Made by a program: the position numbers and the translations under genes. This document shows positions 33,835-42,453 of a stretch of 60,692 bases of DNA, piece by piece (the stretch's first letter is position 1; every line of letters begins with the position of its first letter). The notes under the pieces are model-generated. The model saw nothing but the letters and a program-made list of their open reading frames with translations, was not told the DNA's origin and did not search any database. Source of the DNA: Magnetovibrio sp. (GTDB lineage: Bacteria; Pseudomonadota; Alphaproteobacteria; Rhodospirillales; Magnetovibrionaceae); NCBI GenBank assembly GCA_028281525.1, contig JANQJR010000038.1, forward strand, positions 1 to 60,692. Direction: 5' to 3'.

Positions 33835-34968
33835 TTAGCGCCACCCGGAATAAAACTGTGGCATGCGTCCCGGCCACGCCTGGGCATTTGGGGCCGATGG
33901 GTTGGGGGCGGTTTGGCCCCACTGTTGGACCGGCGGCCACCATTGGCGTTTCGGCTGCCCCCCCCAACCCGCCTGAGTCTTGCGGTAAATTTGCGGCGGC
34001 AGCGGCAGCGGCTGTTCCACGGCCTGAGGGTGTTGGAAAGTTTCAGCCTGGGCGGGCGCTTTGTCGGGCTTGCGCGCGATTTGTGTCTGGGGTTCCTCTT
34101 CGGGTTGATGGATGTACACGTAGCGGGGCCCATCCGCCAGGACCGCCGTGTCGGCGGCTCGCAGGTTTTCGCGCGCGATGATGCCCCGGATTTGTTCGAC
34201 GTAGTGTTCACCGGTTTGGGCATAGGGCTCCATATGGACCGCCAGGGCATAACCATCCAACGGCTTTCCGTCGGCCCGCATCTCGGCGCGCGCCAGCCGG
34301 AACGGTTTGTAGGACCCGTGCGTGTTCAAGTTGTGCATATAAGCATCCAGGGAATCATGCGGGTTGTCGAAGGTCGCCAGGCGCACATCGTTTTCCAGCG
34401 CCTTGATGCCGGTCTCGGACGTGGTCCATTGACCGAACACCGCTTGGCCCTGGCGCGCGAAGCGCGATTGCAGCCAGCCGCTTTCGATCGCCGCCTGGGT
34501 CACGGCCAAGGATACGGGAACGGCGTCGACGCGAAGTTTCAATTCGGCCACGGCCCCGCGCGTCACCGGCCCCGGCACCTTGTAGCGTTTTTTGAGCCTT
34601 TCCAGCCACGCACGGTCCTCGCTCGGCATATCGTCCAAATCGATCGCCAGCATGCGTTCCCGATCCGCCAAAATCTTGGCATTCGCTTGCAACGCAGCGG
34701 AAATGCCAAGCCGAATGAATACGGATTTGCGCAATTGAACGTCCTCGCTCCAGTCCGCGACCTCGACTTCCGGCACCTTCGGCACCCAAAAGCGCGGCAC
34801 CGCCCGGAGCAATTCGGGGCGTTCGCGAATGTCGCCGAACCCAATGCTTTCCATATGCTCGGCGACATCGGTGCCGTTGCGCGCGGTGATGATGGCATCA
34901 TCCGCCGCCGCCGGACGCCAAGTCAGCAGCGCAATCATTCCCAGAACAATGGGCAATCCCCGAGACAT
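33835..34968 (-). CDS. Bax-like periplasmic glucosaminidase-domain protein
   Basis: A 377-residue exported protein with signal peptide MSRGLPIVLGMIALLTWRPA (cleavage near AAA-DD). Residues about 130-270 match the Bax/GH73 glucosaminidase domain: VPVSLAVTQAAIESGWLQSR with the catalytic Glu, then AVFGQWTTSETGIKAL and FRLARAEMRADGKPLDGYAL. Such enzymes cleave peptidoglycan glycan strands. The C-terminal 100 residues are Pro/Gln/Trp-rich low complexity. A flagellar or cell-separation role is possible but not shown by neighbours. Confidence 0.87.
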   Translation of the reverse strand: MSRGLPIVLGMIALLTWRPAAADDAIITARNGTDVAEHMESIGFGDIRERPELLRAVPRFWVPKVPEVEVADWSEDVQLRKSVFIRLGISAALQANAKILADRERMLAIDLDDMPSEDRAWLERLKKRYKVPGPVTRGAVAELKLRVDAVPVSLAVTQAAIESGWLQSRFARQGQAVFGQWTTSETGIKALENDVRLATFDNPHDSLDAYMHNLNTHGSYKPFRLARAEMRADGKPLDGYALAVHMEPYAQTGEHYVEQIRGIIARENLRAADTAVLADGPRYVYIHQPEEEPQTQIARKPDKAPAQAETFQHPQAVEQPLPLPPQIYRKTQAGWGGQPKRQWWPPVQQWGQTAPNPSAPNAQAWPGRMPQFYSGWR

Positions 34969-35008
34969 GTATTCTCCCCAGCGGGGCAGTGTAACGGGAA
35001 TCTCGAGC

Positions 35009-35194
35009 TTAAGGAAGGTAGCTCACACCTTGCCCCTCCAGCCATGCGCGAAAACGGTCGTTTTTGGTGGTGAGGTCGCAGGTTGGGGGCAAGGTGTCCA
35101 GGTAATGGCCGTAAGCTTCGCGCAGCTCCAACTGCCGCTCTACGCTCAAGTTATCCCAAGGGATTAGATCGCTCGCGACCGGTTCTTGACCCAT
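35009..35194 (-). CDS. Small hypothetical protein of 61 residues
   Basis: A short soluble protein starting MGQEPVASDLIPWDNLSVER, with conserved-looking LELREAYGHYLDTLPPTCDL and a final RFRAWLEGQGVSYLP. GAGGG lies about 8 nt before the ATG at 35194. It lies 38 bp after the IDO-like gene in the same direction. I do not recognise the family; codon use fits the neighbours, so I consider it real. Confidence 0.65.
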   Translation of the reverse strand: MGQEPVASDLIPWDNLSVERQLELREAYGHYLDTLPPTCDLTTKNDRFRAWLEGQGVSYLP

Positions 35195-35232
35195 CACCCT
35201 ACCCTCACGCGCTTCGCCAAAGGCGCACCCTA

Positions 35233-36426
35233 TCACATCTTATCCGCAATCAAATGACGCCGGCTTTCGTCCCGGTGCTTTTTCAGATACGTCATGAACG
35301 GCGTGCCACCGGTACCGATGTGCACCGGGTTGTCGCCGCTTTCGGCCTGGGCATGAATATAGCTGGCGGCGAATTCCAAGTGCAGCGTCCGAAATTCCGA
35401 AATGTGTTCGACACAAGCGTTATAAAGCGCGCGCAACGACGTGTTGCCATGTTCACGCACAAACGCGCGCAATTGGCTGTGCGTCTCAACATCCTTTAAA
35501 AACGCGCGATGCCCGGATGGCATGTAGTCGCGCATCTCCATCAAATAGGTGCGCAGTTCATCCTCTTCGTGCGCAATGCCGAACAAGGCGTCCATGACGG
35601 GAATGATGGTGCTTTGCGCGCCGGTCTCGCCGCGAAATTGCCGGGGTGTGTCGTCGACACCTTCATAGATCAGGCCGTCCGGCAGGGCCGGGTTGTTTTT
35701 CCAGCCGTGAATGTAGGGGCGGACACGCTGGTAATAGATGTAGGGGTCGCACCGCTCCGTCATCCGCGCGAGGGATTGGCGCATGCTGGCGAGGCTCGCT
35801 TCCATCACCAACAGGTTGGCATGAACTTGCCCCCCCACTTGGCGTTCGACCGCCACCAACAGTTCCGGAATGTGCGCGAGCGCCGCCGCCGCTTTGGCTT
35901 CGATCTCGACATGGATGAGGATGAACCATTCTTCGTCCTGGCCGCCGAGGAAATTCTGGTGCAACACGATGTTGCCGAGTTGGATCGGCTTGCCGGGGTC
36001 GAACCGCCGCCAATTGCTTAAGGCGTAGCTGTCATAAGACAACACTGGCGGGCGGCCCAGATGATCCGCCAGCTTGTAAAACGGCCGCGCAATGTTGGCC
36101 GGCAAAACACGCGCCGGCTCTTCGTCTCCCCAGACATACGCGTGCGTCAGATAGCTGTAGGCCCGCATCACCGCTGCCAATTGCGGCGGTTGCAATTTCG
36201 CAACCAAATCGTCAATGGGGCTTTCCGGTAGAACGCGGATCAGGTCTCTCATATGCGCGCTGTGCAGCAGCTTGTGCAAGCCCAAGGCCGCGGCGCCAAC
36301 GGTCCTGTCGAAGTCCGCGTCACCGCTGAGCAGCACCGGGTCGTCGATGGGCAAAAACCCCCGCCCGGGGGACATGGAATATGCACTGAGGTCTTTGAAC
36401 ATCGCACCGACCGCATGTTTCGTCAC
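35233..36426 (-). CDS. Indoleamine 2,3-dioxygenase-family haem dioxygenase
   Basis: A 397-residue protein of the IDO family, which opens the indole ring of tryptophan. Signatures: PPVLSYDSYALSNWRRFDP, the HQNFLGGQDEEWFILIHVEI region, the proximal haem His in YMPSGHRAFLKDV and the C-terminal GTGGTPFMTYLKKHRDES loop. Bacterial IDO-like proteins often have low tryptophan activity, so the physiological substrate is uncertain. The start may be GTG at 36426 or ATG at 36402; neither has a strong ribosome site. No kynureninase or formamidase gene is adjacent. Confidence 0.87.
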   Translation of the reverse strand: MTKHAVGAMFKDLSAYSMSPGRGFLPIDDPVLLSGDADFDRTVGAAALGLHKLLHSAHMRDLIRVLPESPIDDLVAKLQPPQLAAVMRAYSYLTHAYVWGDEEPARVLPANIARPFYKLADHLGRPPVLSYDSYALSNWRRFDPGKPIQLGNIVLHQNFLGGQDEEWFILIHVEIEAKAAAALAHIPELLVAVERQVGGQVHANLLVMEASLASMRQSLARMTERCDPYIYYQRVRPYIHGWKNNPALPDGLIYEGVDDTPRQFRGETGAQSTIIPVMDALFGIAHEEDELRTYLMEMRDYMPSGHRAFLKDVETHSQLRAFVREHGNTSLRALYNACVEHISEFRTLHLEFAASYIHAQAESGDNPVHIGTGGTPFMTYLKKHRDESRRHLIADKM

Positions 36427-36488
36427 ATTTCATCACGTCCTATACGTGGGGTGACGGGCCTAAATTATCCACCACAAGTGAGCCGCGC

Positions 36489-38453
36489 TTAAACGCCATA
36501 CCACCACGGCACGAACAGGCTGAACACGACCCACAAGACCAGGATCAACGGCACGCCCGCGCGCGCGAAATCGGCGAAACGGTAGTGCCCTGGGGCCATC
36601 ACCAACAGATTGGTCTGATAGCCGATGGGCGATGCGAACGAGCAGTTGGCGGCGAACACCACGGCGACGGCAAACGCCTCCACCGGCGCATCGATGGAGA
36701 TCGCCAAATCCACCGCAATGGGCGTGAACAGCACCGCCATGGCCTTGGAACTGATGACGTTGGTGAGCACCACCATGGTGAGGAAAAACACCGACAGGAT
36801 GGTCCACGGCCCCGCGCCCGAGAACAGGCCCATCACAGCTTCGGCCACGAAGTGCGCGCCGCCCGTGGCGTGCATAGCTGCGCCCATGGCCAAGGCCGCC
36901 GGAATCATGGTGAGGATCTTGGTGTCCACCGCGCGAAACGCTTGGCGGATGTTCAAAACATTCAGCCCCACCATCGCCGCGGCCCCGGTCAGGCCCGCGA
37001 TCACGATGGGCACCAGACCAGACGCAGCGGCGGCGACCACGCCCAGCAAAATCACGCCTGCGCGCTTGGCATGATGGTGGGCGGGCAGTTCGGACGCCGA
37101 CCATTCGATCAACAAGACGTCCTGGTTGGCGCGCAAGGCCTGGACATCGTTGGGACGGCCTTGCACCAACAGCACGTCGCCCGCCTGCAGGCGAATGTCG
37201 GTCATGCGCGTGCGAATCATGCGCGAACGTCGCTGCACCCCCAGCACGATGCAATGCGTTTTGAAACGAAAGCCCACTTGCGGCAGCGTCTGGCCGATGA
37301 TGCGCGATGCGGGCGGAACCATGGCTTCGGCCAAGACCCGTTCCCCGCCATGCCAAGGTGTGCCTTCGTCGTCCATGCTTTCATCGTCCGGCTCGGCCGG
37401 AAGGTCATCGGAGAGGTCAATCTCCAGAAACTCGCGCCGTCCGGTCACCGGCACCGCGCCTACACCGGCTTCTTCCAGGTCGGGATACAATCCAGCGGGA
37501 TCGCGCGCCAGGGCATCCTGGATTTCTGAGCGGGTCGCAGCCACCACCAAAACGTCGCCCGCGCGGGCTTCATAATCCTCGAACGGGGGCAGGATCGCTT
37601 CTTCGCCGCGCTGGACCATGCGCAGCGTCATGTTGCCGAGCGCCGGAAAAATGCCGCCCACGGCCTTTTCACCCACCAGGTGCGAATGCCCGCCGACGGT
37701 GACTTGGGCGATGTATTGTTTGCCACCGGTACTGCCACGCGCGCCGACCAGATTTTCGGCCATGCCTTCGCGCCGCGGCAACACCCAGGGCGCAACCACC
37801 AGCAAATACACCAGTCCCACACCCGCCAGCACCACGCCCGGTATAGTGAAATCGAAGAAATCGAAAGGTTTTTGGTCGATCCCGATGAGCGCGGAGTTCA
37901 CCAGCAAGTTGGAGCCCGAGCCGATCAGGGTCGTCATGCCGCCCAATATCGCAGCATAGCTCAAGGGCATCATCAGCTTGCTCGGTGCCATTTCGAAGCG
38001 CTCGGACAAGGCCTGCATGATGGGAATGAAAATCACCACCACGGGAATGTTGTTCAAAAATCCGCTGACCAGGGTGGCGACAAACAGCACCGCCAACACC
38101 GCGAGCCACTGGGTCGCGCCACAACAACTGAGCACCATGTGCGCGGCAACGTCCAGCACGCCCGTGCGCACCATCCCCTGGCCGATGACCAGCAGCGCCA
38201 ACACCGTGATCAAGGCCGGGTTGGCGAACCCCGCCAGAAGCGCTTCGGGCGATAGAATGTTCGCCACCGGCCCCTGGGGACCGACGCCTTCAATGGGAAA
38301 GACGTAATAGAAGATCATCAGGACGCACAGCACGCCCAGGCTGGTGACCTCGATCGCCACTTTTTCCCAGGCATAAAGCGCAAACGCGGCGATGATCACC
38401 GCGAATGTCACATACATTTGAAAATCGGCTGCGGCCGTTGCGCTCGCGTGCAT
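36489..38453 (-). CDS. SLC13-family permease with two TrkA-C (RCK_C) domains
   Basis: A 654-residue inner-membrane transporter: helices at residues about 12-200 and 440-654 (NIPVVVIFIPIM, GGMTTLIGSGSNLLVNSALI with the SNP-like ion site) and a central soluble insert (about 225-430) with two TrkA-C regulatory domains (MVQRGEEAILPPFEDYEARAG and GVQRRSRMIRTRMTDIRLQA). The family carries sulfate or other anions with Na+. The ATG at 38453 has AAGGGA 5 nt upstream. A MITE-like element starts only 45 bp upstream, in the promoter region. Confidence 0.9.
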   Translation of the reverse strand: MHASATAAADFQMYVTFAVIIAAFALYAWEKVAIEVTSLGVLCVLMIFYYVFPIEGVGPQGPVANILSPEALLAGFANPALITVLALLVIGQGMVRTGVLDVAAHMVLSCCGATQWLAVLAVLFVATLVSGFLNNIPVVVIFIPIMQALSERFEMAPSKLMMPLSYAAILGGMTTLIGSGSNLLVNSALIGIDQKPFDFFDFTIPGVVLAGVGLVYLLVVAPWVLPRREGMAENLVGARGSTGGKQYIAQVTVGGHSHLVGEKAVGGIFPALGNMTLRMVQRGEEAILPPFEDYEARAGDVLVVAATRSEIQDALARDPAGLYPDLEEAGVGAVPVTGRREFLEIDLSDDLPAEPDDESMDDEGTPWHGGERVLAEAMVPPASRIIGQTLPQVGFRFKTHCIVLGVQRRSRMIRTRMTDIRLQAGDVLLVQGRPNDVQALRANQDVLLIEWSASELPAHHHAKRAGVILLGVVAAAASGLVPIVIAGLTGAAAMVGLNVLNIRQAFRAVDTKILTMIPAALAMGAAMHATGGAHFVAEAVMGLFSGAGPWTILSVFFLTMVVLTNVISSKAMAVLFTPIAVDLAISIDAPVEAFAVAVVFAANCSFASPIGYQTNLLVMAPGHYRFADFARAGVPLILVLWVVFSLFVPWWYGV

Positions 38454-38497
38454 AGCGTCCCTTCGTCTCGGCGTTCCCCAACGCAACATGCCCTGCA

Positions 38498-38780
38498 ATT
38501 AGGGTCAGGACCTACTATTCTGTTGCGTTTGGCGGTAACGATTTTCCGTTTGGGCGAGGCAACAAGACCGACGTAATGCTATTCATTACAAGGGCTTGAT
38601 AACAATGTCCAAGCGGAAAAGCGTCCCGTCCACGATACGCTAGAAGGATTTGCGAAAACCGTCCCCTGAACCGCGTCAAAACCGCTTGAAAGTGGTGGCG
38701 CACTTCCGGCGCGCCTTTTCCTTGTCAGGAACCGGTTTTCGCAAACCAAACGCAACAGAATAGTAGGTCCTGACCCTAAT
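38498..38780. mobile_element. MITE-like element, 283 bp, with perfect 35-bp terminal inverted repeats
   Basis: 38498-38532 and 38746-38780 are perfect inverted copies (outer bases ATTAGGGTCAGGACCTACTA). The interior contains a 62-codon open frame on the minus strand (38515-38703, starting RHHFQAVLTRF) with no recognisable transposase. Half of the element recurs in diverged form at 60580-60692. Target duplication cannot be separated from the ATTA ends. It sits between the SLC13 gene and a membrane protein gene and fills most of that 369-bp gap, replacing or carrying promoter signals. Confidence 0.85.
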
Positions 38781-38822
38781 GTTTACGTTAACAGGGCAAA
38801 AAACAAGGGGGAATTAAGAGAC

Positions 38823-39344
38823 TTAGCCGAACAGCCAGCTTTGCGGATGGGGCACCGGGCGGCGGTTTTCCAAAAGCACCCAACCGCGCACCGCGCGGAT
38901 CAAGGTCCACAAGGGCAACAGCCACAAAATCATCAGGCCGAGACCCAAAATCCACACGGTCATGAAACCCAGGATCACCAATACGACCGCGTACCAGAAC
39001 GTGCGGATCAGGAAGGTGTAATGGCTTTGCTGCCACTGAGGCGCGTCGCCACGCCCCAGATAGGCGAGAATCAAACCGATGAGCATGGGGAACCCGGTGA
39101 CCGACGAAATGGCGTACAAGCCGTAGGTGATGCGCGGCATGGTCATGGGGTGATTGGCGAGATCCGTTAAATCGTCGAGGATATCGTCCGCCGCACCCGG
39201 ACGCGCGCGCGAGTCTCGGCCGGTTTCGGGGCCGGTTTTGGAGCCCGTTTCGGCCCGGCTTTCCTCACCCGGCGGAATGATCTCGACTTCAGGTTCCGGC
39301 TGGTTATCCCCCTGGTTATCACCGTTGCTGCGCGCGGCCTTCAT
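38823..39344 (-). CDS. Membrane protein, DUF4870-like
   Basis: A 173-residue protein. Residues 1-60 are polar and acidic with repeated Glu/Pro/Gly; the rest has three hydrophobic segments (about 72-95, 110-133 and 135-158) around YGLYAISSVTGFPMLIGLIL, HYTFLIRTFWYAVVLVILGF and LGLMILWLLPLWTLIRAVRG. This matches DUF4870/TMEM-type small membrane proteins of unknown function. It stands alone between the MITE-like element and the MerR gene. Confidence 0.75.
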   Translation of the reverse strand: MKAARSNGDNQGDNQPEPEVEIIPPGEESRAETGSKTGPETGRDSRARPGAADDILDDLTDLANHPMTMPRITYGLYAISSVTGFPMLIGLILAYLGRGDAPQWQQSHYTFLIRTFWYAVVLVILGFMTVWILGLGLMILWLLPLWTLIRAVRGWVLLENRRPVPHPQSWLFG

Positions 39345-39447
39345 AAGATCACCTCTTCCCTTGGCGCCTCATCCGTTGGCATTTCAACAGATATAAGCGC
39401 GTTTGGCCGGGGCGGAAGGGGCGGCAGCGAAAAACCGCACTTTGATG

Positions 39448-39981
39448 TCAGCTTTCACGCGATTTACGCCGGATTTCCGCGATTTTTCCCTTATCGAAGC
39501 CCAACATGGCTAGGAACCCGTGATGCACCTCGGGTGCGTCCCGCTCGAACGCCCGATGCCAGCGTTTGCGCCCCGCCTCATCCACCCCGGCTTCTTCGAG
39601 CATCGCAACCCATTTGTTGGCATCGACGCTCATGTAGCCCGCTTTTTCCTGGTCGCGCTGCAACAACCGGGCGATCAGGCGCTGTTGGGCGTGCAAGGCG
39701 GCCATTTCCGCGTTCAAGGCCACCAGTCGTTTCTCCAGGGCGTGTTCCAACGCGTCCCCGCCGTCACCATCGAGAATCTTTTGGATGTCTTTCAAGGACA
39801 GGCCCGCCTGGCGGAAGGTTTCGATGCGCATCATGCGCGCGACCTCGTCGGGCCCATAGAGCCGGTAACCGGTGGAGGTCTGCTCCGCCGGTTTCAACAG
39901 ACCGATGCGGTCGTAATAAAGCAACGTCGAGCGCGACAGCCCGAAGCGCCGGGCAAAGGCCGAAACGGTCTGGTGTGTCAT
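39448..39981 (-). CDS. MerR-family transcriptional regulator
   Basis: A 177-residue regulator: MerR winged helix (residues 5-75; VSAFARRFGLSRSTLLYYDR and STGYRLYGPDEVARM), then a dimerisation coiled coil (about 80-115) and a C-terminal 60-residue domain (YMSVDANKWVAMLEEAGVD, ending GFLAMLGFDKGKIAEIRRKS) that looks like the effector part of TipA-like proteins. No metal-binding cysteines are visible, so it is not a metal sensor of the MerR type. It starts 9 bp after the stop of the following hypothetical gene, so the two are an operon. Confidence 0.9.
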   Translation of the reverse strand: MTHQTVSAFARRFGLSRSTLLYYDRIGLLKPAEQTSTGYRLYGPDEVARMMRIETFRQAGLSLKDIQKILDGDGGDALEHALEKRLVALNAEMAALHAQQRLIARLLQRDQEKAGYMSVDANKWVAMLEEAGVDEAGRKRWHRAFERDAPEVHHGFLAMLGFDKGKIAEIRRKSRES

Positions 39982-39990
39982 GGTCCCTCT

Positions 39991-40392
39991 CTAAACGATC
40001 GGCGACAAATCCGGCTCCACCCAGGATGACCGGGCCTCGGCGGAATTCAAGTGCGACGCGGAATAATAGCGCGCCAACACGCCTTGGGCGTCCTCGACCA
40101 GATCTGGGTTGGTCTTGAGAAACGTTTCGAAGTCCTGCTTTCCCGCACGGGCCATGCGCAGGGAAATGATCCGCATCAGGGCTTCGGTCAAGGTGTGAGA
40201 GTATTTTTCCGGCGCATCGAACTTTGCCGCCAGGTCACGGATGCCGTCGCACATCCTGCGGTTGGCCTCTTCCAGGCCGTAACGGCGCAAATGCACCCAG
40301 GCCATATAGATATGGCCTGGGTGGTCGAAAAACTCGGGCCCCAAATCGCGGGTTTCGAAACGGGTGAGAAAGGTCTCTGCATCAAGGTCCAC
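39991..40392 (-). CDS. Conserved hypothetical protein co-transcribed with the MerR regulator
   Basis: A 133-residue soluble helical protein with FETRDLGPEFFDHPGHIYMA near the start and HTLTEALMRIISLRMARAG in the middle. I chose a GTG start at 40392 with AAGGAGGA (40397-40404) 5 nt upstream; the upstream ATG at 40407 has no ribosome site and would contain that sequence. I do not recognise a named domain. Pairing with MerR suggests it is part of the regulated function or an effector. Confidence 0.7.
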   Translation of the reverse strand: MDLDAETFLTRFETRDLGPEFFDHPGHIYMAWVHLRRYGLEEANRRMCDGIRDLAAKFDAPEKYSHTLTEALMRIISLRMARAGKQDFETFLKTNPDLVEDAQGVLARYYSASHLNSAEARSSWVEPDLSPIV

Positions 40393-40469
40393 TGGATCCT
40401 CCTTCATCTGTGATGAGGGAGACCTTGCGCCGTGAAGCCGTAGACGGGTCAAGCCCGGATTTCGGGTGA

Positions 40470-40886
40470 TCAAGCGGCCTTGGAGAAGTGGTCCTGCAGG
40501 GACGCCGCGTAGGCCTGATCCTTGATCATGATGTGGACCCACAGCCAATCCAGCAGGAATGCGCGCACTTCGTCCTGCATCCCGGCGGACACCGACAGCA
40601 TCACCTTGCGTCGCATGCCTTCCAATTGTTCGATGATGGTCTGATGGCCCCGGCGGTGCTCTTCCAGGTCCGGGTATCCGGCCTTGGCCATCATCTCTTC
40701 TTCGCGGGCGAAGTGATAACCGGTGTAGTCGAAGAACTCACAGAACAAGCTGTCGAACACGAACACACCCTCATCCGCGTCGACCGCGTCGATGTAGTCG
40801 TTGAGCAAGACAATGAGACGTCTGTGATCCTCATCGATGATGTCGATGCCGACGCTCATCTCTGGCGTCCATTCGATACGCTGCAT
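40470..40886 (-). CDS. Bacteriohemerythrin
   Basis: A 138-residue single-domain hemerythrin with the di-iron ligand pattern: His in IDEDHRRLIVLLNDY, HxxxE in YHFAREEEMMAKAGYP, HxxxH in EEHRRGHQTII and HxxxxD in LWVHIMIKDQAY. These proteins bind O2 or NO, for storage, delivery or sensing. It stands alone with an AT-rich upstream region. Aerotactic or microaerobic lifestyle would fit but is inference. Confidence 0.95.
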   Translation of the reverse strand: MQRIEWTPEMSVGIDIIDEDHRRLIVLLNDYIDAVDADEGVFVFDSLFCEFFDYTGYHFAREEEMMAKAGYPDLEEHRRGHQTIIEQLEGMRRKVMLSVSAGMQDEVRAFLLDWLWVHIMIKDQAYAASLQDHFSKAA

Positions 40887-41087
40887 ATTTCGCCACCCGT
40901 GTGAAAATTCAAAAAATTATAAAATGATCAATAACTATATGATTTATGGGTATTTATACATCATTTTGACAAATTCGTCACGACTTAATGGTGCTCAGTT
41001 GCGTGCGATTTGACACCGCGCGCGCCGCGATGGGGCTAAACTGAAACCCCAAATCCTAACCGCCGCCCCCGAGGTACGAGTGGCACC

Positions 41088-41492
41088 ATGAGCGATGCAA
41101 TCCTGGCCGACATCATCGGCGTGATCCACGCCCTGATCGTGCTGTTCGTGGTGGGCGGACAGGCGCTGATCCTGCTCGGCTGGGCCCTGGGTGGAACAGG
41201 CGGCTGGCTGTGGACGCGCTACGTCTGGTTCCGCCGTGCGCACCTGGCCACCATCGCGGTGGTGATGAGCATCGCGGCCATGGGTGAATGGTGCCCGCTC
41301 ACGGTGTGGGAATCGGAGCTGCGCATCCGCGCCGGACAGGCCGGTTACGAAAAGGGCTTCATCGCCACGTGGCTGGACCGGCTGTTGTACTACGAGGCGC
41401 CGCTGGAGGTGTTCGTCGTGCTCTACGCCGCGTTCACCGCCTTGGTGGTGTGGACGTACTGGAAGTATCCGCCGAAAAAGCGCGGTGAGTGA
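41088..41492 (+). CDS. DUF2784 membrane protein
   Basis: A 134-residue integral membrane protein with four hydrophobic segments (about 5-35, 52-68, 98-122) and the DUF2784 signatures RRAHLATIAVVMSIAAMGEW, CPLTVWESELRIRAGQAGYE and FIATWLDRLLYYEAPLEVF. The family has no known function. The gene is monocistronic; the ATG at 41088 follows a GAGG-like site (GAGGTACGAGTGGCACC). Confidence 0.88.
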   Translation: MSDAILADIIGVIHALIVLFVVGGQALILLGWALGGTGGWLWTRYVWFRRAHLATIAVVMSIAAMGEWCPLTVWESELRIRAGQAGYEKGFIATWLDRLLYYEAPLEVFVVLYAAFTALVVWTYWKYPPKKRGE

Positions 41493-41533
41493 TGAAGGTC
41501 AGCGCGGGGAATTAACCGTAATCCACGAAAAGC

Positions 41534-42130
41534 CTACAATTTACGACACATGTCTACACAGTACTTTGCAATCGTTAGTGCAGCTTTCGCGACATATTCA
41601 TCACTACCCTCGACCCCCTCGCTTTTTTCATCGTCTACATAAAGGCTTCGATTCTTTATCACGTGCAACTTTCCCGTCCTTAGCCATTTTTCATAAGTCG
41701 CAGCTTCTCGAAGCTCGTTTTCATCAACCTTCCCACCAGTCTTAAAGAATAGATATTGACCTAACTTCTTTCCTCGAGATTCGTCGGTTTCACCATCAGA
41801 ATTTGGAAACAATAATTCCGCCAGTTCATCATCAAGTTGGATCTCAGTCTTCTCACCTGAGCAAGGTAATTCCAAGTTCTCTCCAATGACGCGACTACAC
41901 ACTTGCGCAGTAATGACTAGTGAGACATTAAATTGCTTCTTGATGTGCCACTGCTTCTTGGCAGAAGGCTCTAATCCCCAAACAACATCTTCGATTATCT
42001 TACCAACCTCTTCTATGCAGGTGACTGACAAGGCTGTCGAAGAAAGATAGCGATCCGCTGCAAATAGGATTTCTGCATCCTTGAGAAGGCGGCGAGCGTT
42101 ATCAGCAATTTTTGATCGCACAATTATCAC
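41534..42130 (-). CDS. AbiV-like HEPN abortive-infection protein
   Basis: A 198-residue protein with the AbiV/HEPN core ADNARRLLKDAEILFAADRY and STALSVTCIEEVGKIIEDV near the N terminus. AbiV was described in Lactococcus as an anti-phage abortive infection protein. The gene is AT-richer than its neighbours and starts within about 20 bp of the 3' end of tRNA-Leu, a common integration site, so horizontal acquisition is likely. The start is uncertain (GTG at 42130 or 42121; frames further upstream run into the tRNA). Confidence 0.75.
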   Translation of the reverse strand: MIIVRSKIADNARRLLKDAEILFAADRYLSSTALSVTCIEEVGKIIEDVVWGLEPSAKKQWHIKKQFNVSLVITAQVCSRVIGENLELPCSGEKTEIQLDDELAELLFPNSDGETDESRGKKLGQYLFFKTGGKVDENELREAATYEKWLRTGKLHVIKNRSLYVDDEKSEGVEGSDEYVAKAALTIAKYCVDMCRKL

Positions 42131-42145
42131 TCGGTCAGAGGTGGG

Positions 42146-42232
42146 TGGTGCGGGCGGCCGGACTTGAACCGGCAAGGCCTAACGGCCGACAGATTTTAAG
42201 TCTGTTGTGTTTACCAATTTCACCACGCCCGC
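42146..42232 (-). tRNA. tRNA-Leu, anticodon UAA
   Basis: Class II tRNA of 87 nt. Acceptor stem GCGGGCG pairs with CGCCCGC; anticodon loop CTTAAAA in the ACAGA/TCTGT stem gives anticodon TAA; a variable arm (CGGCCGTTAGGCCTTG) and a T arm with GGTTCAAGTCC follow; CCA is encoded at 42146-42148. The AbiV-like gene lies immediately downstream on the same strand. Confidence 0.97.
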
Positions 42233-42253
42233 TTAAAGATGGTCGCGGTCCCC

Positions 42254-42282
42254 TAAAAGCGATATTGCCGCCTGTCTGTCAA
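42254..42282 (-). promoter_or_regulatory. Possible promoter of tRNA-Leu
   Basis: Perfect TTGACA (complement of 42277-42282) followed after 17 nt by CTTTTA (complement of 42254-42259), a weak -10. Transcription would begin about 13-15 nt before the mature 5' end at 42232. The -35 is convincing, the -10 is not. Confidence 0.35.
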
Positions 42283-42453
42283 GACACCTCTTCCAGGGCG
42301 GTCGCCCAAAAAATACGCACCCCTTCACACACCCCCGCAAATGCCCAAAAAAGAAGCGCAAAACCGCGTGGTATCCTTGTATTGCCCTATTGAGAATGCT
42401 ATAGGGTGAAACAGAGTCTACAACTTTAGTTTGTAATACTTTTGGGTGGCGCC

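Noticed and set aside
33061-35073. 670-codon open frame on the plus strand across serC, its leader and the glucosaminidase gene
   Set aside because: It spans three unrelated minus-strand units and the intergenic leader; no recognisable protein features.
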